64,000 nucleotides of DNA from Devosia neptuniae (GCF_025452235.1 NZ_CP104965.1:3282501-3346500); one strand, 5' to 3'; shown: positions 27,905 through 39,051, counted from the stretch's first letter. Notes: generated from the letters alone by a model not told the origin. Made by a program: numbers and translations.

Positions 27905-30900
27905 TTATTCCGCCGCCACGATGGCGGGGCCGGGGATGTAGTTGAGGATCGGGCCGAGCCAGCGTTCGACCTCCGCCACGGCCATGCCTTTGCGCTGGGC
28001 ATAATCCAGCACCTGGTCGCGCTCCACCTTGGCCACGCCGAAATAATAGGAGTCCGGATGGCTGAAATAGAGCCCGGAGACCGACGAGCCGGGCCACATG
28101 GCGTAGCTTTCCGTCAGCGTCACCCCGGCATTCTTTTCGGCGTCGAGCAGGCGGAACAGCGTGGTCTTTTCGGTGTGGTCGGGCTGGGCCGGATAGCCTG
28201 GGGCAGGGCGGATGCCCTTATAGGGTTCGCCGGCCAGTTCCTCGGGCGAGAAGGTTTCGCTGGCGCCATAGCCCCAGAATTCGCGCCGCACCCGCTCATG
28301 CATGGCCTCGGCAAAGGCTTCGGCAAAGCGGTCAGCCAGCGCCTTGACCAGAATGGACGAATAATCGTCGTTCTGCTGTTCGAAACGCTCGGCAATGGCC
28401 ACTTCTTCCAGTCCCGCCGTGACGACGAAGGCACCCAGATAGTCGGGCGTGCCAGCCGGCGCCACGAAATCGCTCAGGGCCATGTTGGGCTTACCATCGC
28501 GTTTGGAAAGCTGCTGGCGCAGGGTGAACAGCGTAGCCAATTCCTCGGCGCGGCCCTCATCCTTATACAGCCGGATATCGTCGCCCACCGCATTGGCCGG
28601 CCAGAAGCCGACCACGGCGCGCGGATGGAACCATTGCTCGTCGATGATCTGCTTGAGCATCTTCTGCGCATCGGCAAATAGCTGCCGCGCCGCCTCGCCC
28701 TGCTTTTCATCCTGCAGAATGGCGGGGTAGCGGCCCTTGAGCTCCCAGGTCTGGAAGAAGGGCGTCCAGTCGATATATTTCGCCAGCGTTTCGAGGTCAT
28801 AGTCCTCGAACACACGCGTGCCAAGGAAGCTGGGCTTGGGCGGCGCATAGGCCGACCAGTCCGGCTTGAAGGCATTGGCGCGGGCCTTGGCCAGCGGCAG
28901 GCGCTGCTTTTCTTCCTCCGCCCGCAAGTGGGCATTGGCCGCCTTGGCGTATTCGGCGCGCACCTGCTCGATAAACGTCACCTTGGTGTCCTGCGACAAC
29001 AAATTGCCCACCACGCCCACCGCGCGGCTGGCGTCGTTGACATAGACGGCCTGGCCGGTGTTGTAGCGCGGGTGAATCTTGACGGCCGTATGGACGCGGC
29101 TGGTCGTCGCCCCGCCAATCAGCAGGGGGATGTTGAAGCCTTCCCGCTCCATTTCGGCGGCCACATGCACCATCTCGTCCAGCGAGGGCGTGATGAGGCC
29201 GGAGAGCCCGATAATGTCGACCTTCTCGTCGCGCGCCGTCTGCAAGATCTTGGCCGTGGGCACCATGACGCCCAGATCGATGATCTCGTAATTGTTGCAG
29301 CTCAGCACGACGCCCACGATATTCTTGCCGATATCGTGCACGTCGCCCTTCACCGTCGCCATCAGCACCTTGCCGGCGCTCTTGCGGCCGGTGGCGTTGC
29401 CATCGGCATTCTTCTCGGCTTCCATATAGGGCAGCAGCAAAGCCACGGCCTGCTTCATCACGCGGGCGGATTTCACCACCTGCGGCAGGAACATCTTGCC
29501 CGAGCCGAACAGGTCGCCAACGATGCTCATCCCGGCCATGAGCGGGCCTTCGATGACATGCAATGGCCGCGGCAGCTTCTGGCGGGCTTCTTCGGTATCG
29601 GCATCGATATATTCGGTAATGCCATTGACCAGCGCATGGGCGATGCGGTCCTCGACGGACTTTTCGCGCCAGCTCAAATCCTTGGCGGCAACTTCCTTGC
29701 CGGCGGCGCCGCGATAGCGTTCGGCAAGCGCCAGCAGGCGATCGGTCGCATCCTCGCGCCGGTTGAGGATCACATCCTCGCAGGCGTCGCGGAGTTCCCG
29801 GTCGATGCTCTCATAGACCGCCAGCTGCCCGGCATTGACGATGCCCATGTCCATGCCATTCTGGATGGCATAGTACAAAAATACCGCATGCATGGCTTCG
29901 CGCACCGGCTCATTGCCGCGGAACGAGAAGCTCAGGTTGGAGATGCCGCCCGAAATATGCACATGGGGCAGGGTGTCGGTGATGATCTTGGTCGCCTCAA
30001 GGAAGGCGACGCCATAGCCATTATGCTCCTCGATGCCGGTAGCAACCGCGAACACATTGGGGTCGAACACGATATCTTCGGGCGGGAATCCCACCTCCTC
30101 GGTCAGCAGCCTATAGGCGCGCGTGCAGATTTCGACCTTGCGCTCCAGCGTGTCCGCCTGGCCCTGTTCGTCAAAGGCCATCACCACCACGGCAGCGCCA
30201 TAGGCGCGCACGAGCCGCGCGTGATGCAGGAACTGCTCTTCGCCTTCCTTCATCGAGATGGAATTGACCAGCGCCTTGCCCTGCACGCATTTCAGGCCCG
30301 CCTCGATCACCTCCCATTTGGAAGAGTCGATCATCAACGGCACTTTGGCGATATCGGGTTCGGCGGCCAGCAGGTTGAGGAACTCGATCATCACCTGCTT
30401 ACTGTCGATCAGGCCCTCATCCATGTTGATATCGATGACCTGGGCCCCGTTGGCCACCTGGTCGCGCGCGACATCGAGCGCGGCGGTATAATCGCCGGCA
30501 GTGATCAGCTTGCGGAAGCGAGCCGAGCCCGTGACATTGGTGCGTTCGCCCACATTGACGAAGGGGATGTCGCTGGTCAGCGTGAAGGGCTCAAGCCCGG
30601 ACAGGCGCAGCAGCTTGTCGGCCTCGGGCACCACGCGGGGCTTGTGCTTACCCACCGCCTCGGCGATGGCGCGAATATGGTCCGGCGTCGAACCGCAGCA
30701 GCCGCCGACAATGTTGACATAGCCCGAGGCCGCGAAGCCTTCGATCTGCTCGGCCATGAATTCGGGCGTCTCGTCATACTGGCCGAAGGCATTGGGTAGG
30801 CCGGCATTGGGATAGGCGCAGATGAACGTATCGGCCACATCGGACAATTCGCCCAGATGCGCGCGCATGGCATTGGCGCCCAGGGCGCAGTTAAGCCCGA

Positions 30901-31657
30901 TGGTCAGCGGATTGGCGTGGCGCACCGAATACCAGAACGCCGTCGGCGTCTGGCCGGAGAGGGTACGGCCGGAAAGATCGGTGATGGTGCCCGAAATCAT
31001 GATCGGCACATCGATGCCGCGTTCGCGGAACAGCTTTTGTGCCGCAAAGATGCCGGCCTTGGTGTTCAGCGTGTCGGTGATGGTCTCGAACAGCAGCAGG
31101 TCGGCGCCGGCATCCACCAGCCCGGTTATGGCTTCGCCATAGGCCACGACCAGCTCATCAAAGGTGATGGCGCGGTGACCGGGGCTATTGACGTCCGTCG
31201 ACATGGACGAGGTCTTGTTGGTGGGCCCAAGCGCACCCGCCACGAACCGCCGCTTTCCGTCCTCGGCTTCAGCCCGCAAGGCGGCGCGCCGTGCGACGAG
31301 CACGCCCTGGTAGTTGATGTCATAGACCGCGCTTTCACAGGCATAGTCCGCTTGCGCCACCGAGGTGGCCGAAAACGTGTTGGTCTCGGCGATATCCGCC
31401 CCAGCCATGAAATACTGGTAATGGATATCCTCGATCATCTGCGGTTCGGTTATAACCAGCAGGTCGTTATTGCCTTGCAGCGGCAGCGTCCAATCCTTGA
31501 ACCGTTCACCGCGGAAATTTTCCTCGGTGAGTTTGAGGCGCTGAATCATGGTGCCCATGGCGCCGTCCAGAATCAGGATGCGCTCGCGCGCTGCCTCGGC
31601 CAGCGCAGTGCGGACCTCGTTCCAGTCGGGGATATGGGCGTTCTCATGCTGGCTCAT
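27905..31657 (-). CDS. metH: Cobalamin-dependent methionine synthase
   Basis: This enzyme methylates homocysteine using methyltetrahydrofolate and B12. It has about 1250 residues and all four modules: homocysteine-binding with zinc cysteines ([11 protein letters not shown], about 310), pterin-binding (about 350-640), B12-binding with GDVHDIGKN (His ligand, about 765), and AdoMet reactivation domain at the C-terminus. Three start codons lie close together (31666 GTG, 31663 ATG, 31657 ATG); 31657 has GAGG at eight bases. A 16-bp palindromic operator lies 37 bases upstream. Confidence 0.96.
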   Translation of the reverse strand: MSQHENAHIPDWNEVRTALAEAARERILILDGAMGTMIQRLKLTEENFRGERFKDWTLPLQGNNDLLVITEPQMIEDIHYQYFMAGADIAETNTFSATSVAQADYACESAVYDINYQGVLVARRAALRAEAEDGKRRFVAGALGPTNKTSSMSTDVNSPGHRAITFDELVVAYGEAITGLVDAGADLLLFETITDTLNTKAGIFAAQKLFRERGIDVPIMISGTITDLSGRTLSGQTPTAFWYSVRHANPLTIGLNCALGANAMRAHLGELSDVADTFICAYPNAGLPNAFGQYDETPEFMAEQIEGFAASGYVNIVGGCCGSTPDHIRAIAEAVGKHKPRVVPEADKLLRLSGLEPFTLTSDIPFVNVGERTNVTGSARFRKLITAGDYTAALDVARDQVANGAQVIDINMDEGLIDSKQVMIEFLNLLAAEPDIAKVPLMIDSSKWEVIEAGLKCVQGKALVNSISMKEGEEQFLHHARLVRAYGAAVVVMAFDEQGQADTLERKVEICTRAYRLLTEEVGFPPEDIVFDPNVFAVATGIEEHNGYGVAFLEATKIITDTLPHVHISGGISNLSFSFRGNEPVREAMHAVFLYYAIQNGMDMGIVNAGQLAVYESIDRELRDACEDVILNRREDATDRLLALAERYRGAAGKEVAAKDLSWREKSVEDRIAHALVNGITEYIDADTEEARQKLPRPLHVIEGPLMAGMSIVGDLFGSGKMFLPQVVKSARVMKQAVALLLPYMEAEKNADGNATGRKSAGKVLMATVKGDVHDIGKNIVGVVLSCNNYEIIDLGVMVPTAKILQTARDEKVDIIGLSGLITPSLDEMVHVAAEMEREGFNIPLLIGGATTSRVHTAVKIHPRYNTGQAVYVNDASRAVGVVGNLLSQDTKVTFIEQVRAEYAKAANAHLRAEEEKQRLPLAKARANAFKPDWSAYAPPKPSFLGTRVFEDYDLETLAKYIDWTPFFQTWELKGRYPAILQDEKQGEAARQLFADAQKMLKQIIDEQWFHPRAVVGFWPANAVGDDIRLYKDEGRAEELATLFTLRQQLSKRDGKPNMALSDFVAPAGTPDYLGAFVVTAGLEEVAIAERFEQQNDDYSSILVKALADRFAEAFAEAMHERVRREFWGYGASETFSPEELAGEPYKGIRPAPGYPAQPDHTEKTTLFRLLDAEKNAGVTLTESYAMWPGSSVSGLYFSHPDSYYFGVAKVERDQVLDYAQRKGMAVAEVERWLGPILNYIPGPAIVAAE

Positions 31658-31693
31658 CGCCATCACCTCGGTTCGATCGATATTTCCGGTGAC

Positions 31694-31709
31694 ATAAAGA
31701 TATCTTTAT
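31694..31709. promoter_or_regulatory. Perfect 16-bp palindromic operator upstream of metH, SahR-like
   Basis: ATAAAGATATCTTTAT is a perfect dyad, and the flanks (GAC left, ATC right) extend symmetry almost to 22 bp. It sits 37 bases upstream of metH, where repressors act. It resembles operators reported for ArsR-type SahR, which senses S-adenosylhomocysteine in alphaproteobacteria; the assignment is from memory of the motif and is an inference. The divergent rlpA gene starts 207 bases away. Confidence 0.65.
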
Positions 31710-31916
31710 ATCCCTTGAGATGCAAGGACAGGAGCACTGCCACATTTTGCACTCAAGCACCGCCAATTTACGTCAAATGCTACGCTCAACGCTAACAGTC
31801 CGTTCCCTTTAACCTGGCTGAAACCAGAAAAGGGTTCTTTGCGCATTACGGCACGAGATCGCGTTATGATCTGTGCGTACCAGTGTGACCAGCGTAAGAG
31901 TTTGCGTACCGTGACG

Positions 31917-32942
31917 ATGACCCCCTGGCGCCAAGCCATTCGCCTCGTGGCCCTCGGCGCCCTGATCGCCCCAACACTTGCGGCCTGCTATACCGGCGGC
32001 CTTGGCGCCACCGTCAAGCGCGGCGCCTTCAGCTCGAAAGAGTATGGCGTCGGCGTTTCTCCCCGCGTTACCAACAATCCCAATCCCCCCAAGGGCGGCG
32101 GTCGCTATCAGGTTGGCCAGCCCTATACGGTGCGCGGAAAAGTCTATGTTCCTCAAGAGGATCCGAACTACCGGGCTGTCGGCAATGCGTCCTGGTATGG
32201 CTCGGATTTTCACGGTCGCCGCACAGCCAATGGCGAGATATTCTCCGCCAATGCCATCACCGGCGCCCATCCCACATTGCCGCTGCCATCCTATGTCCGG
32301 GTGACCAATCAGGAAAATGGCCGCTCCATCGTGGTCCGCGTCAACGACCGCGGCCCCTATCTCCCCGGCCGCATCATGGACCTCTCCCACCGCGCCGCCG
32401 AGATGCTCGGCTACGTCAATAACGGCTCCACACAGGTGCAGGTCGAATATGTCGGCAAAGCCCCGCTCGAGGGCGACGACACCCGCGCTCTGCTGGCCAG
32501 CTATGACGGCCCGCCCATCTCCGGCGGCACGCGTTATGCCGATGGCACCAACAGCCTGGCCGACATGGCCGGCAATTTCTTCGGCAATCTATTCTCCTAT
32601 TCCGACACCACGCCGCAGGCCCAGGACGCGAACATCGGCACGGCCTTCGCCGCCGTCAACGCCATGGCGACCAAGTCTCCCGACCTGCAGGATTGGGCCA
32701 AGTCAGTGGATGCCGACTCGCGCACGATCAAGCTGGGGCTGGGTGTCTTCTCGGACCAGGCCAATGCAATCGCGCTGTCCGAACAATTTGCTGTTATCGG
32801 TTCGGTTCTGGAAGAGCCAGTTTCCGTCAATGGCAAGCCAGCAACGCGGCTAACGCTGACTTATCTCAAGCCCGGCGTTGGTCGCGAAGACGCTATCGCG
32901 CTGGCACGAAAACTTGGCCTCGGCGACGTAAATCTCTATTAG
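31917..32942 (+). CDS. rlpA: RlpA-type septal lytic transglycosylase lipoprotein
   Basis: This is a 341-residue lipoprotein (signal peptide ending LAAC, lipid on that Cys). The double-psi beta-barrel domain has ASWYGSDFHGRRTANGE and VRVNDRGPYLPGRIMDLS. The C-terminal SPOR domain (about residues 265-341) binds denuded peptidoglycan at the septum. The family cleaves stem-less glycans. The ATG at 31917 is chosen because it starts a clean signal peptide. Confidence 0.92.
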   Translation: MTPWRQAIRLVALGALIAPTLAACYTGGLGATVKRGAFSSKEYGVGVSPRVTNNPNPPKGGGRYQVGQPYTVRGKVYVPQEDPNYRAVGNASWYGSDFHGRRTANGEIFSANAITGAHPTLPLPSYVRVTNQENGRSIVVRVNDRGPYLPGRIMDLSHRAAEMLGYVNNGSTQVQVEYVGKAPLEGDDTRALLASYDGPPISGGTRYADGTNSLADMAGNFFGNLFSYSDTTPQAQDANIGTAFAAVNAMATKSPDLQDWAKSVDADSRTIKLGLGVFSDQANAIALSEQFAVIGSVLEEPVSVNGKPATRLTLTYLKPGVGREDAIALARKLGLGDVNLY

Positions 32943-33002
32943 TCTATAAAGCCGGCGCGGCTATCCTGGGTGCCGGCCCGAAAGGGATTGGAGGCCTGGT
33001 TC

Positions 33003-34148
33003 GTGAAGCTGATAGCGCCGATTATTGTCCTCCTGCTGGCGCTGACCGCGCCGGCTTTCGCGCAAGCCTCTTTCGACACCAAAGCTCGTTTCGCCATCCT
33101 CATGGATGAAGAATCCGGCACGGTGATTTTCCAGAAAGACGCCGACCTGCCGATGGAGCCGGCCAGCATGGCCAAGCTCATGACCATCGCCGTCGTCTTC
33201 AATGAAGTCCGGGCCGGCCGCGTCAAGATGAACGACGAGTTCTTCGTCTCCGAACATGCGTGGCGCACCGGCGGCGCGGCCTCCGGCGGCTCGACCATGT
33301 TCGCGGAGCTCAACTCCAAGATCAGCGTCGAAAACCTTATCCGCTCGGTGATTATTCAATCGGGCAATGACGCGGCTATCGTGCTGGCCGAGGGCATTGC
33401 GGGCTCCGAAACCAGCTTTGCCGCGATGATGAACGAGTTGGCCGAAGATATCGGGCTGGAAGGCTCGGTCTTCACCAATGCGACCGGTTTGCCGGACCCA
33501 AACATGCATGTAACGGCCCGCGATCTTGCCGATCTGGCACGCTACCTGATCCATGATTTTCCCGAATATTACCACTATTTCTCCGAGCCGGAGATGGAGT
33601 GGAACGGGATCAAACAGGCCAACCGCAATTCCCTGGTCGAGCTGGGAATCGGCGTCGACGGTCTCAAGACCGGGCATACCGAAGCCGCAGGCTACGGTTC
33701 GGTGATCTCCACCGACGATGGCGGGCGGCGGCTGATTGCCGTGGTGCATGGCCTCAAATCCATGGCCGAACGCACCGAAGAAGGGCGCAAGCTGATCACC
33801 TGGGGCGCCCGAGCTTTCGAGCGGGTTGCGGCTTATGCGGATGGCGCCGTGGTGGCTTATGCCAATGTTTATGGTGGTACGAGTGGCAGCGTCGGCCTGG
33901 TTGGCGAGGGAGAAATTGCCCTCTATCTGCCGCGTGGATCGCGCAAATGCCTTGGCGCATCAGTGGTCTATACGGGGCCGTTAATGCCGCCGGTCAATGC
34001 GGGCGACAAGGTTGCGGAATTGCGCGTGTTCTGCGACGAACAACTGGTACAGACCGCGCCGCTCTTTGCCGCCGAGACGGTAGAGCAGGGCGATATCGTG
34101 CGCCGTGCGACCGACGCGCTGAAGCAGCTGGCCTTGGGCTGGCTCTAA
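33003..34148 (+). CDS. D-alanyl-D-alanine carboxypeptidase (penicillin-binding, S11)
   Basis: This 381-residue periplasmic enzyme trims peptidoglycan stem peptides. A signal peptide ends APAFAQA. Active-site motifs are SxxK (SMAK), SGN and KTG (DGLKTGHT). A C-terminal beta domain follows. The GTG at 33003 is preceded by GGAGG at eight bases, making it a better start than GTG 32970. It follows rlpA, and both act on peptidoglycan. Confidence 0.93.
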   Translation: MKLIAPIIVLLLALTAPAFAQASFDTKARFAILMDEESGTVIFQKDADLPMEPASMAKLMTIAVVFNEVRAGRVKMNDEFFVSEHAWRTGGAASGGSTMFAELNSKISVENLIRSVIIQSGNDAAIVLAEGIAGSETSFAAMMNELAEDIGLEGSVFTNATGLPDPNMHVTARDLADLARYLIHDFPEYYHYFSEPEMEWNGIKQANRNSLVELGIGVDGLKTGHTEAAGYGSVISTDDGGRRLIAVVHGLKSMAERTEEGRKLITWGARAFERVAAYADGAVVAYANVYGGTSGSVGLVGEGEIALYLPRGSRKCLGASVVYTGPLMPPVNAGDKVAELRVFCDEQLVQTAPLFAAETVEQGDIVRRATDALKQLALGWL

Positions 34149-34169
34149 GACTGGGATAAAGACTGGCTG

Positions 34170-34856
34170 ATGCTGGAAGCGCCAAAAACCAACCGGGCCC
34201 GTTTCATCACCTTTGAGGGTGGCGAAGGCGTCGGCAAATCGACGCAGGTCAAACGCCTGCTGGCCAATCTGCATCGCCTGTCCATCGAGGCCATGCGCAC
34301 CCGCGAGCCCGGTGGCACGCCGCGGGCCGAAGCGATCCGCTCATTCATCCTGCAGGGGCGCTCGGAGAGCTGGGGCGCCGGGGCCGAGGCCGTGCTGTTC
34401 GCCGCTGCCCGCCTCGACCACGTCACGCAACTGATCGAACCTAATTTGCAAGCCGGAACCTGGGTTATCTGCGACCGCTTCCACGATTCGACCCGGGCCT
34501 ATCAGGGCCTGACCGGCGGCGTCGATGACAAACTTATCCGCGGCCTCGAAACCCTAGCCCTCGACGGGCATACGCCCGATCTGACAATCATCCTGGATAT
34601 GGATCCCGAAGCCGCCTTCAAGCGTGTGGCCTTGCGCGCCATCGAGGACGGGCTGGTCCAGACGGGCGATCGCTTCGAAAAGGAAGACCTGAATTGGCAC
34701 AAGCGGCTGCGCGAGGGGTTTCTTGAAATTGCCCGCAACAACCCGGACCGCTGCGTCGTGATCACGGCCGAACAGAGCGCGGATGCCTTGGAGACCACGA
34801 TCTGGGACGCGGTTTGCCAGCGGTTTCCCGAATTGCTGCGTGGTTCGCAGGCATGA
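34170..34856 (+). CDS. tmk: Thymidylate kinase
   Basis: This 228-residue enzyme phosphorylates dTMP to dTDP. The P-loop is GGEGVGKST (about 17-25), REPGGTPRAEAIR and DRFHDSTRAYQG are the dTMP-binding and DRY-type motifs, and the lid is near the end. The stop overlaps the start of holB (ATGA). Confidence 0.96.
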   Translation: MLEAPKTNRARFITFEGGEGVGKSTQVKRLLANLHRLSIEAMRTREPGGTPRAEAIRSFILQGRSESWGAGAEAVLFAAARLDHVTQLIEPNLQAGTWVICDRFHDSTRAYQGLTGGVDDKLIRGLETLALDGHTPDLTIILDMDPEAAFKRVALRAIEDGLVQTGDRFEKEDLNWHKRLREGFLEIARNNPDRCVVITAEQSADALETTIWDAVCQRFPELLRGSQA

Positions 34857-35881
34857 GCGACCCGGACGCCATCGAGGATGTGCCGCTACCTGAGCGGCGC
34901 CAGCGGGCGCGTGGGCATGATGCTGCGCGCAACGCCATTTTTGCCAATATTGCCGAACGCCGCCTGCCGGGCGCCATCCTGCTGCATGGGCCGCAGGGCA
35001 TAGGGAAAGCCACGTTCGCCTTTGAAATCGCCGCCGCGATTCTGGTGGCGACGGGCGATGAGGATGCCGGCCGCGTCGAGGAACAGGTAGCGGCAATGTC
35101 CCACCCCAACCTCTTCCTGCTGCGCCGCCGCCCCAAGGACGGCAAGGGTTATTACACAGTTATCCGCGTCGAGGACGTCCGCGAGGTGCGCGATTCCCTC
35201 CATCATACGCGGGGCAGGGCAGGACACCGGATCGCCATCATCGACAGTATCGACGACTGCAATCCATCAGCCGCCAACGCCCTGCTGAAAACGCTGGAGG
35301 AACCACCCGCGGACACCACATTCCTGCTGGTGTCGCACCGCCCCGGACAGCTCCTGCCGACCATCAAATCGCGCTGCCACAATCTGGCGCTGCGGCCGAT
35401 TGCCGGTGCTGACGTCGCCGCCGTGTTGATGGAGCAGGGGGATGCCCTAAGCGAGGCCGAATTGCAGCGTGCCGTTGCGCTTGCCGGTGGGCGGCCACGC
35501 CGGGCGTTCGAGACGCTGGCGCTTGAGGAAGGCTCGGCTCTGGGCGCACTGCAGGCCTGGCTGGCCGATCCGCTGCGTCATCCGGCCGGTGTGAGCCTGC
35601 AATTGGCGGATGCCCTGGGCGCCGATGCGCAGGGCACCGAATTGTCGTTTGCCCGCGAAATGCTGGACGACTGGATGGCCGACGAAGCCCGCAATGCGGC
35701 CATGCAGACAGGCGCCCGCAAGCGCCTTGCCTCCGCCAACGAGCTATGGGACAAGGCACACGCCCTGCTCGCCGAGGCCGACAGCATCAATCTGGACATG
35801 AAACAGACGCTGGCCGCCATTTTCGATGCGATCAGAAAGCATGTTTCACTGACTGTTCCCGTTTCCGCCGAGCCACGATGA
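34853..35881 (+). CDS. holB: DNA polymerase III subunit delta'
   Basis: This 342-residue clamp-loader subunit is AAA+-like, with [15 protein letters not shown] (P-loop) and a [19 protein letters not shown] motif (sensor 1 region). The start at 34853 overlaps tmk; the gene itself overlaps metG by four bases, so tmk-holB-metG-tatD-MBL form a tight operon, a conserved order in alphaproteobacteria. Confidence 0.94.
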   Translation: MSDPDAIEDVPLPERRQRARGHDAARNAIFANIAERRLPGAILLHGPQGIGKATFAFEIAAAILVATGDEDAGRVEEQVAAMSHPNLFLLRRRPKDGKGYYTVIRVEDVREVRDSLHHTRGRAGHRIAIIDSIDDCNPSAANALLKTLEEPPADTTFLLVSHRPGQLLPTIKSRCHNLALRPIAGADVAAVLMEQGDALSEAELQRAVALAGGRPRRAFETLALEEGSALGALQAWLADPLRHPAGVSLQLADALGADAQGTELSFAREMLDDWMADEARNAAMQTGARKRLASANELWDKAHALLAEADSINLDMKQTLAAIFDAIRKHVSLTVPVSAEPR

Positions 35882-37429
35882 CCGCAAAGCCCTTCTACGT
35901 CACCACAGCGATCTCCTATCCCAATGGAGCGCCCCATATCGGGCACGCCTATGAGATGATCGCGACCGACGCCATCGCCCGCTGGAAGCGGCTGGAAGGC
36001 CGCGAAGTCTATTTCCTGACCGGCACTGACGAGCATGGCATCAAGATGGTGCAGACTGCCGCAGCGCAGGGAGGTCACCCCGCGCGAGTTGGCCGATCGC
36101 AATTCCGGCGAATTCCGCCGGCTGGCCGAGCTGTTGGACATCTCTAACGACGATTTTATCCGCACCACCGAGCCGCGTCACCACGAAGCCAGCCAGGCGA
36201 TCTGGTCCAAAATGGCCGCCAGCAATAATGGCGACATTTTCCAGTCGACCTATAAGGGCTGGTATTCGGTGCGCGACGAAGCCTATTTCGACGAGGACGA
36301 ACTGACGGAGAAGGATGGCAAGCGCTTTGCCCCATCCGGCGCCGAGGTGAACTGGGTCGAAGAGCCGACCTATTTCTTCCGCCTGTCGGCCTATCAGCAG
36401 AAGCTGCTCGATCTTTATGAGAGCAACCCGGATTTCATCGCGCCCAAGGAGCGGCGCAATGAAATCATTTCCTTCGTCAAAAGCGGCCTGAAGGATCTGT
36501 CGATTTCGCGCACCACATTCGATTGGGGCGTTCCCGTGCCGGGCGCGCCTGGGCATGTGATGTATGTGTGGGTCGATGCGCTGACCAATTATATCAGCGG
36601 CCTGGGCTTTCCCGATGAGCAGAGCACGCTGTTCAAGAAGTTTTGGCCGGCCGATCTGCATGTGGTCGGCAAGGACATCATTCGCTTCCACACCGTCTAT
36701 TGGCCCGCTTTCCTGATGAGCGCGGGCATCGATGTGCAGCATCGCGTGTTTGCGCATGGCTTCCTGACTGTGGACGGCCAGAAGATGAGCAAGTCGCTCG
36801 GCAATGTGGTCGATCCGTTTGAACTTGCTGAGGAATTCGGCGTCGATCAGCTGCGCTATTTCCTGCTCCGCGAAGTGTCTTTCGGGCAGGATGGCGATTA
36901 TAGCCGCGATAAATTGGTCAACCGCGTCAATGCCGATCTTGCCAACAATCTGGGCAATCTGGCGCAGCGTTCGCTCTCGATGATCAACAAGAACTGCGAT
37001 GGCCTGGTACCGGAATATGCCGGGGCAACGCCGGACGACGAGGCTATCGTGGCTGAGGTCGAGACGGCATTGGCCGAGGCGCAGCGGGCCATGGATGGTC
37101 AGCTGGTGCATGAGGCGGCGGGTGCGATCATTGCGGCGCTGAGTGCGGCGAATAACTACTTTGCGGCTCAGGAGCCGTGGGCGCTCAAGAAAACCGATCC
37201 GGTGCGGATGGGCTCAGTGCTCTATTTGACGGCAGATGTGGTTCGCCGGCTGACCATTCCGCTGCTTGCTTTCGCGCCGAGATCGGCCAATGCGATCCTC
37301 GATCAACTGGCTGTTCCGGCTGAGGAACGCATTCTGGCGGCCGCGCAGCTTGCCAATGGGCTGCAGACCGGCGCCGCTTTGCCGGTGCCCCAGGGCGTTT
37401 TCGCACGGCTCGAGCGCAAGGCTTCCTGA
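35878..37429 (+). pseudogene. metG: Methionyl-tRNA synthetase, frame disrupted by a one-base insertion
   Basis: The N-terminal 64 residues ([10 protein letters not shown] motif, residues 14-23) read in one frame from ATG 35878. Homology then continues in the +1 frame from [15 protein letters not shown]. One extra base lies in the GGGAGG run (36069-36074). Without it the product would be about 516 residues, normal for the family, with KMSKS ([11 protein letters not shown]) and no further breaks. The gene is essential, so a sequencing or assembly error is the likeliest explanation. As read, the protein is broken. The C-terminal tRNA-binding domain seen in some MetG is absent, which is normal for this class. 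Confidence 0.9.
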
Positions 37430-37431
37430 CC

Positions 37432-38214
37432 ATGCTGATCGATAGTCATTGCCATCTCGACTTCGAGGCCCTGGCCGGTGATATCGAGGGCGTGATGGCG
37501 CGTGCGGCGGCGGCGGGCGTCGATGGCATGGTGACGATATCCACGCGTGTGGATAACTTTTCCACATACGCAGCCATCGCGGAACGTTTCCAGAACGTCT
37601 GGTGCTCGGTCGGCACGCATCCGCATAATGCGGACCAGGAATTGCATATCCAGACCGAGGATTTGATCCGGCTTTCCGCCCATCCGCGCTGCGTTGCGAT
37701 CGGTGAAGCCGGGCTCGACTATTTCTATGACAATGCGCCGCGCGAGGCGCAGGCCACCGGTTTGCGCCGGCACATTGCGGCGGCGCGATCCACAGGTCTT
37801 CCACTGGTTATCCACAGCCGCGCGGCCGATGATGACATGGCGGCTATCCTCGAAGAGGAGAGCGGGCAGGGGGCCTTCCCCTTCGTGCTGCATTGCTTCA
37901 CGGCGGGCACGGATTTGGCGAACAGGGCGCTCGCTTTGGGCGGCTATATCTCGTTTTCCGGCATTATCACCTTCCGAAATGCCGAGGAAATCCGCGACGT
38001 GGCCAAGATCGTCCCGGCGGATCGCTATCTGGTGGAGACTGACGCACCATATCTGGCGCCGATTCCGCATCGCGGCCAATCCAATGAGCCATCATTCGTG
38101 CGGCATACGGCGGCAAAACTGGCCGAAGTTCGAGGCATCGATCTGGCGACGCTGGGTCAACAGACCACGGCCAATTTTGCGCGGCTCTTCGCCAAAACCG
38201 GTTTGAGCGCCTAG
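37432..38214 (+). CDS. tatD: TatD-family metal-dependent hydrolase
   Basis: This is a 260-residue TIM-barrel deoxyribonuclease-type enzyme. Metal-binding HxH is in DSHCHLDFEA, with a glutamate in IGEAGLDYFY and later His/Asp residues (VIHSRAAD, LVETDAPYLAP). It starts two bases after metG and is followed directly by the MBL gene; this operon order is common. Confidence 0.94.
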   Translation: MLIDSHCHLDFEALAGDIEGVMARAAAAGVDGMVTISTRVDNFSTYAAIAERFQNVWCSVGTHPHNADQELHIQTEDLIRLSAHPRCVAIGEAGLDYFYDNAPREAQATGLRRHIAAARSTGLPLVIHSRAADDDMAAILEEESGQGAFPFVLHCFTAGTDLANRALALGGYISFSGIITFRNAEEIRDVAKIVPADRYLVETDAPYLAPIPHRGQSNEPSFVRHTAAKLAEVRGIDLATLGQQTTANFARLFAKTGLSA

Positions 38215-39051
38215 ATGGCGGCTGCGCAACGGATCATCGCAACGATCCTGGGGTGCGGCTCATCGGGCGGCGTGCCGCGCATCGGCAATGTCTGGGGCGA
38301 TTGCGACCCGGCCGAGCCGCGCAATCGGCGCCGCCGCTGTTCCTTGCTCATCGAGGGCTGGAGCGACGGCAGCAGCGAGCCGACACGGGTCCTGATCGAC
38401 ACCGGCTGCGATCTGCGCGAGCAGTTGCTGGATGCTCAAGTCGATCGCGTCGACGCCGTGTTCTATACCCATGAGCATGCCGACCACACCCATGGCATCG
38501 ATGATCTGCGCGTATTGGCGTTGCACAATCGCCGCCTGGTCGACGTGTACTTCACCCAGGTCACTGGCGAACGCCTCCGCGAAGCCTTCGGCTATTGCTT
38601 CACCGCGCCGTCCGGCAGTTCGTATCCGCCCATCTTGAGCGCTCACACGATCGCGCCGGACGCGAAATGCATCGTGGACGGGCCGGGCGGCTCCGTCGCA
38701 GTCCAGGCCTTCGAGCAGACCCATGGCGATATTTCCTCGCTGGGCTTCCGCATCGGCGACTTTGCCTATTGCTGCGATCTGTCGGGCTTTCCGCCGCAGT
38801 CGCATGAGGCGATATCGGGTCTCTCGATCTGGGTCATCGATGCGCTACGGCCGACGCCGCATCCCAGCCACCTAAGCTTGCCTGAGACCTTGGACCTGAT
38901 CGCCCAATTCGCACCCAGCCAAGCCGTGCTCACCAACATGCATATCGATCTCGACTACCGTGCAACCGAAACCGCAACGCCGGCAAACGTCACGCCGGCA
39001 TTCGATGGCATGCAGATCGACGTGCTGTCCGGATGCATCCTCAATCGCTAG
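38215..39051 (+). CDS. MBL-fold metallo-hydrolase (PhnP/cyclic phosphodiesterase-like)
   Basis: This is a 278-residue metallo-beta-lactamase-fold protein. The metal motif is THEHADHTHG (HxHxDH). The N-terminal ILGCGSSGGVPRIGN, followed by DCDP, is the PhnP-like signature. The ATG directly follows the TatD stop. Substrate unknown; a phosphodiester is likely from family. Confidence 0.9.
   Translation: MAAAQRIIATILGCGSSGGVPRIGNVWGDCDPAEPRNRRRRCSLLIEGWSDGSSEPTRVLIDTGCDLREQLLDAQVDRVDAVFYTHEHADHTHGIDDLRVLALHNRRLVDVYFTQVTGERLREAFGYCFTAPSGSSYPPILSAHTIAPDAKCIVDGPGGSVAVQAFEQTHGDISSLGFRIGDFAYCCDLSGFPPQSHEAISGLSIWVIDALRPTPHPSHLSLPETLDLIAQFAPSQAVLTNMHIDLDYRATETATPANVTPAFDGMQIDVLSGCILNR

Noticed and set aside
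28928..30799. 623-codon frame antisense to metH
   Set aside because: Its composition (His, Gly, Asp-rich without motifs) is that of a reverse-frame artefact, and metH is certain.
31658..31916. SAM or cobalamin riboswitch upstream of metH
   Set aside because: I saw no recognisable riboswitch core; the palindrome alone explains control.
36035..37429. A separate shorter gene within metG
   Set aside because: Its start is internal and its sequence continues MetG homology, so it is the second half of a frameshifted gene.
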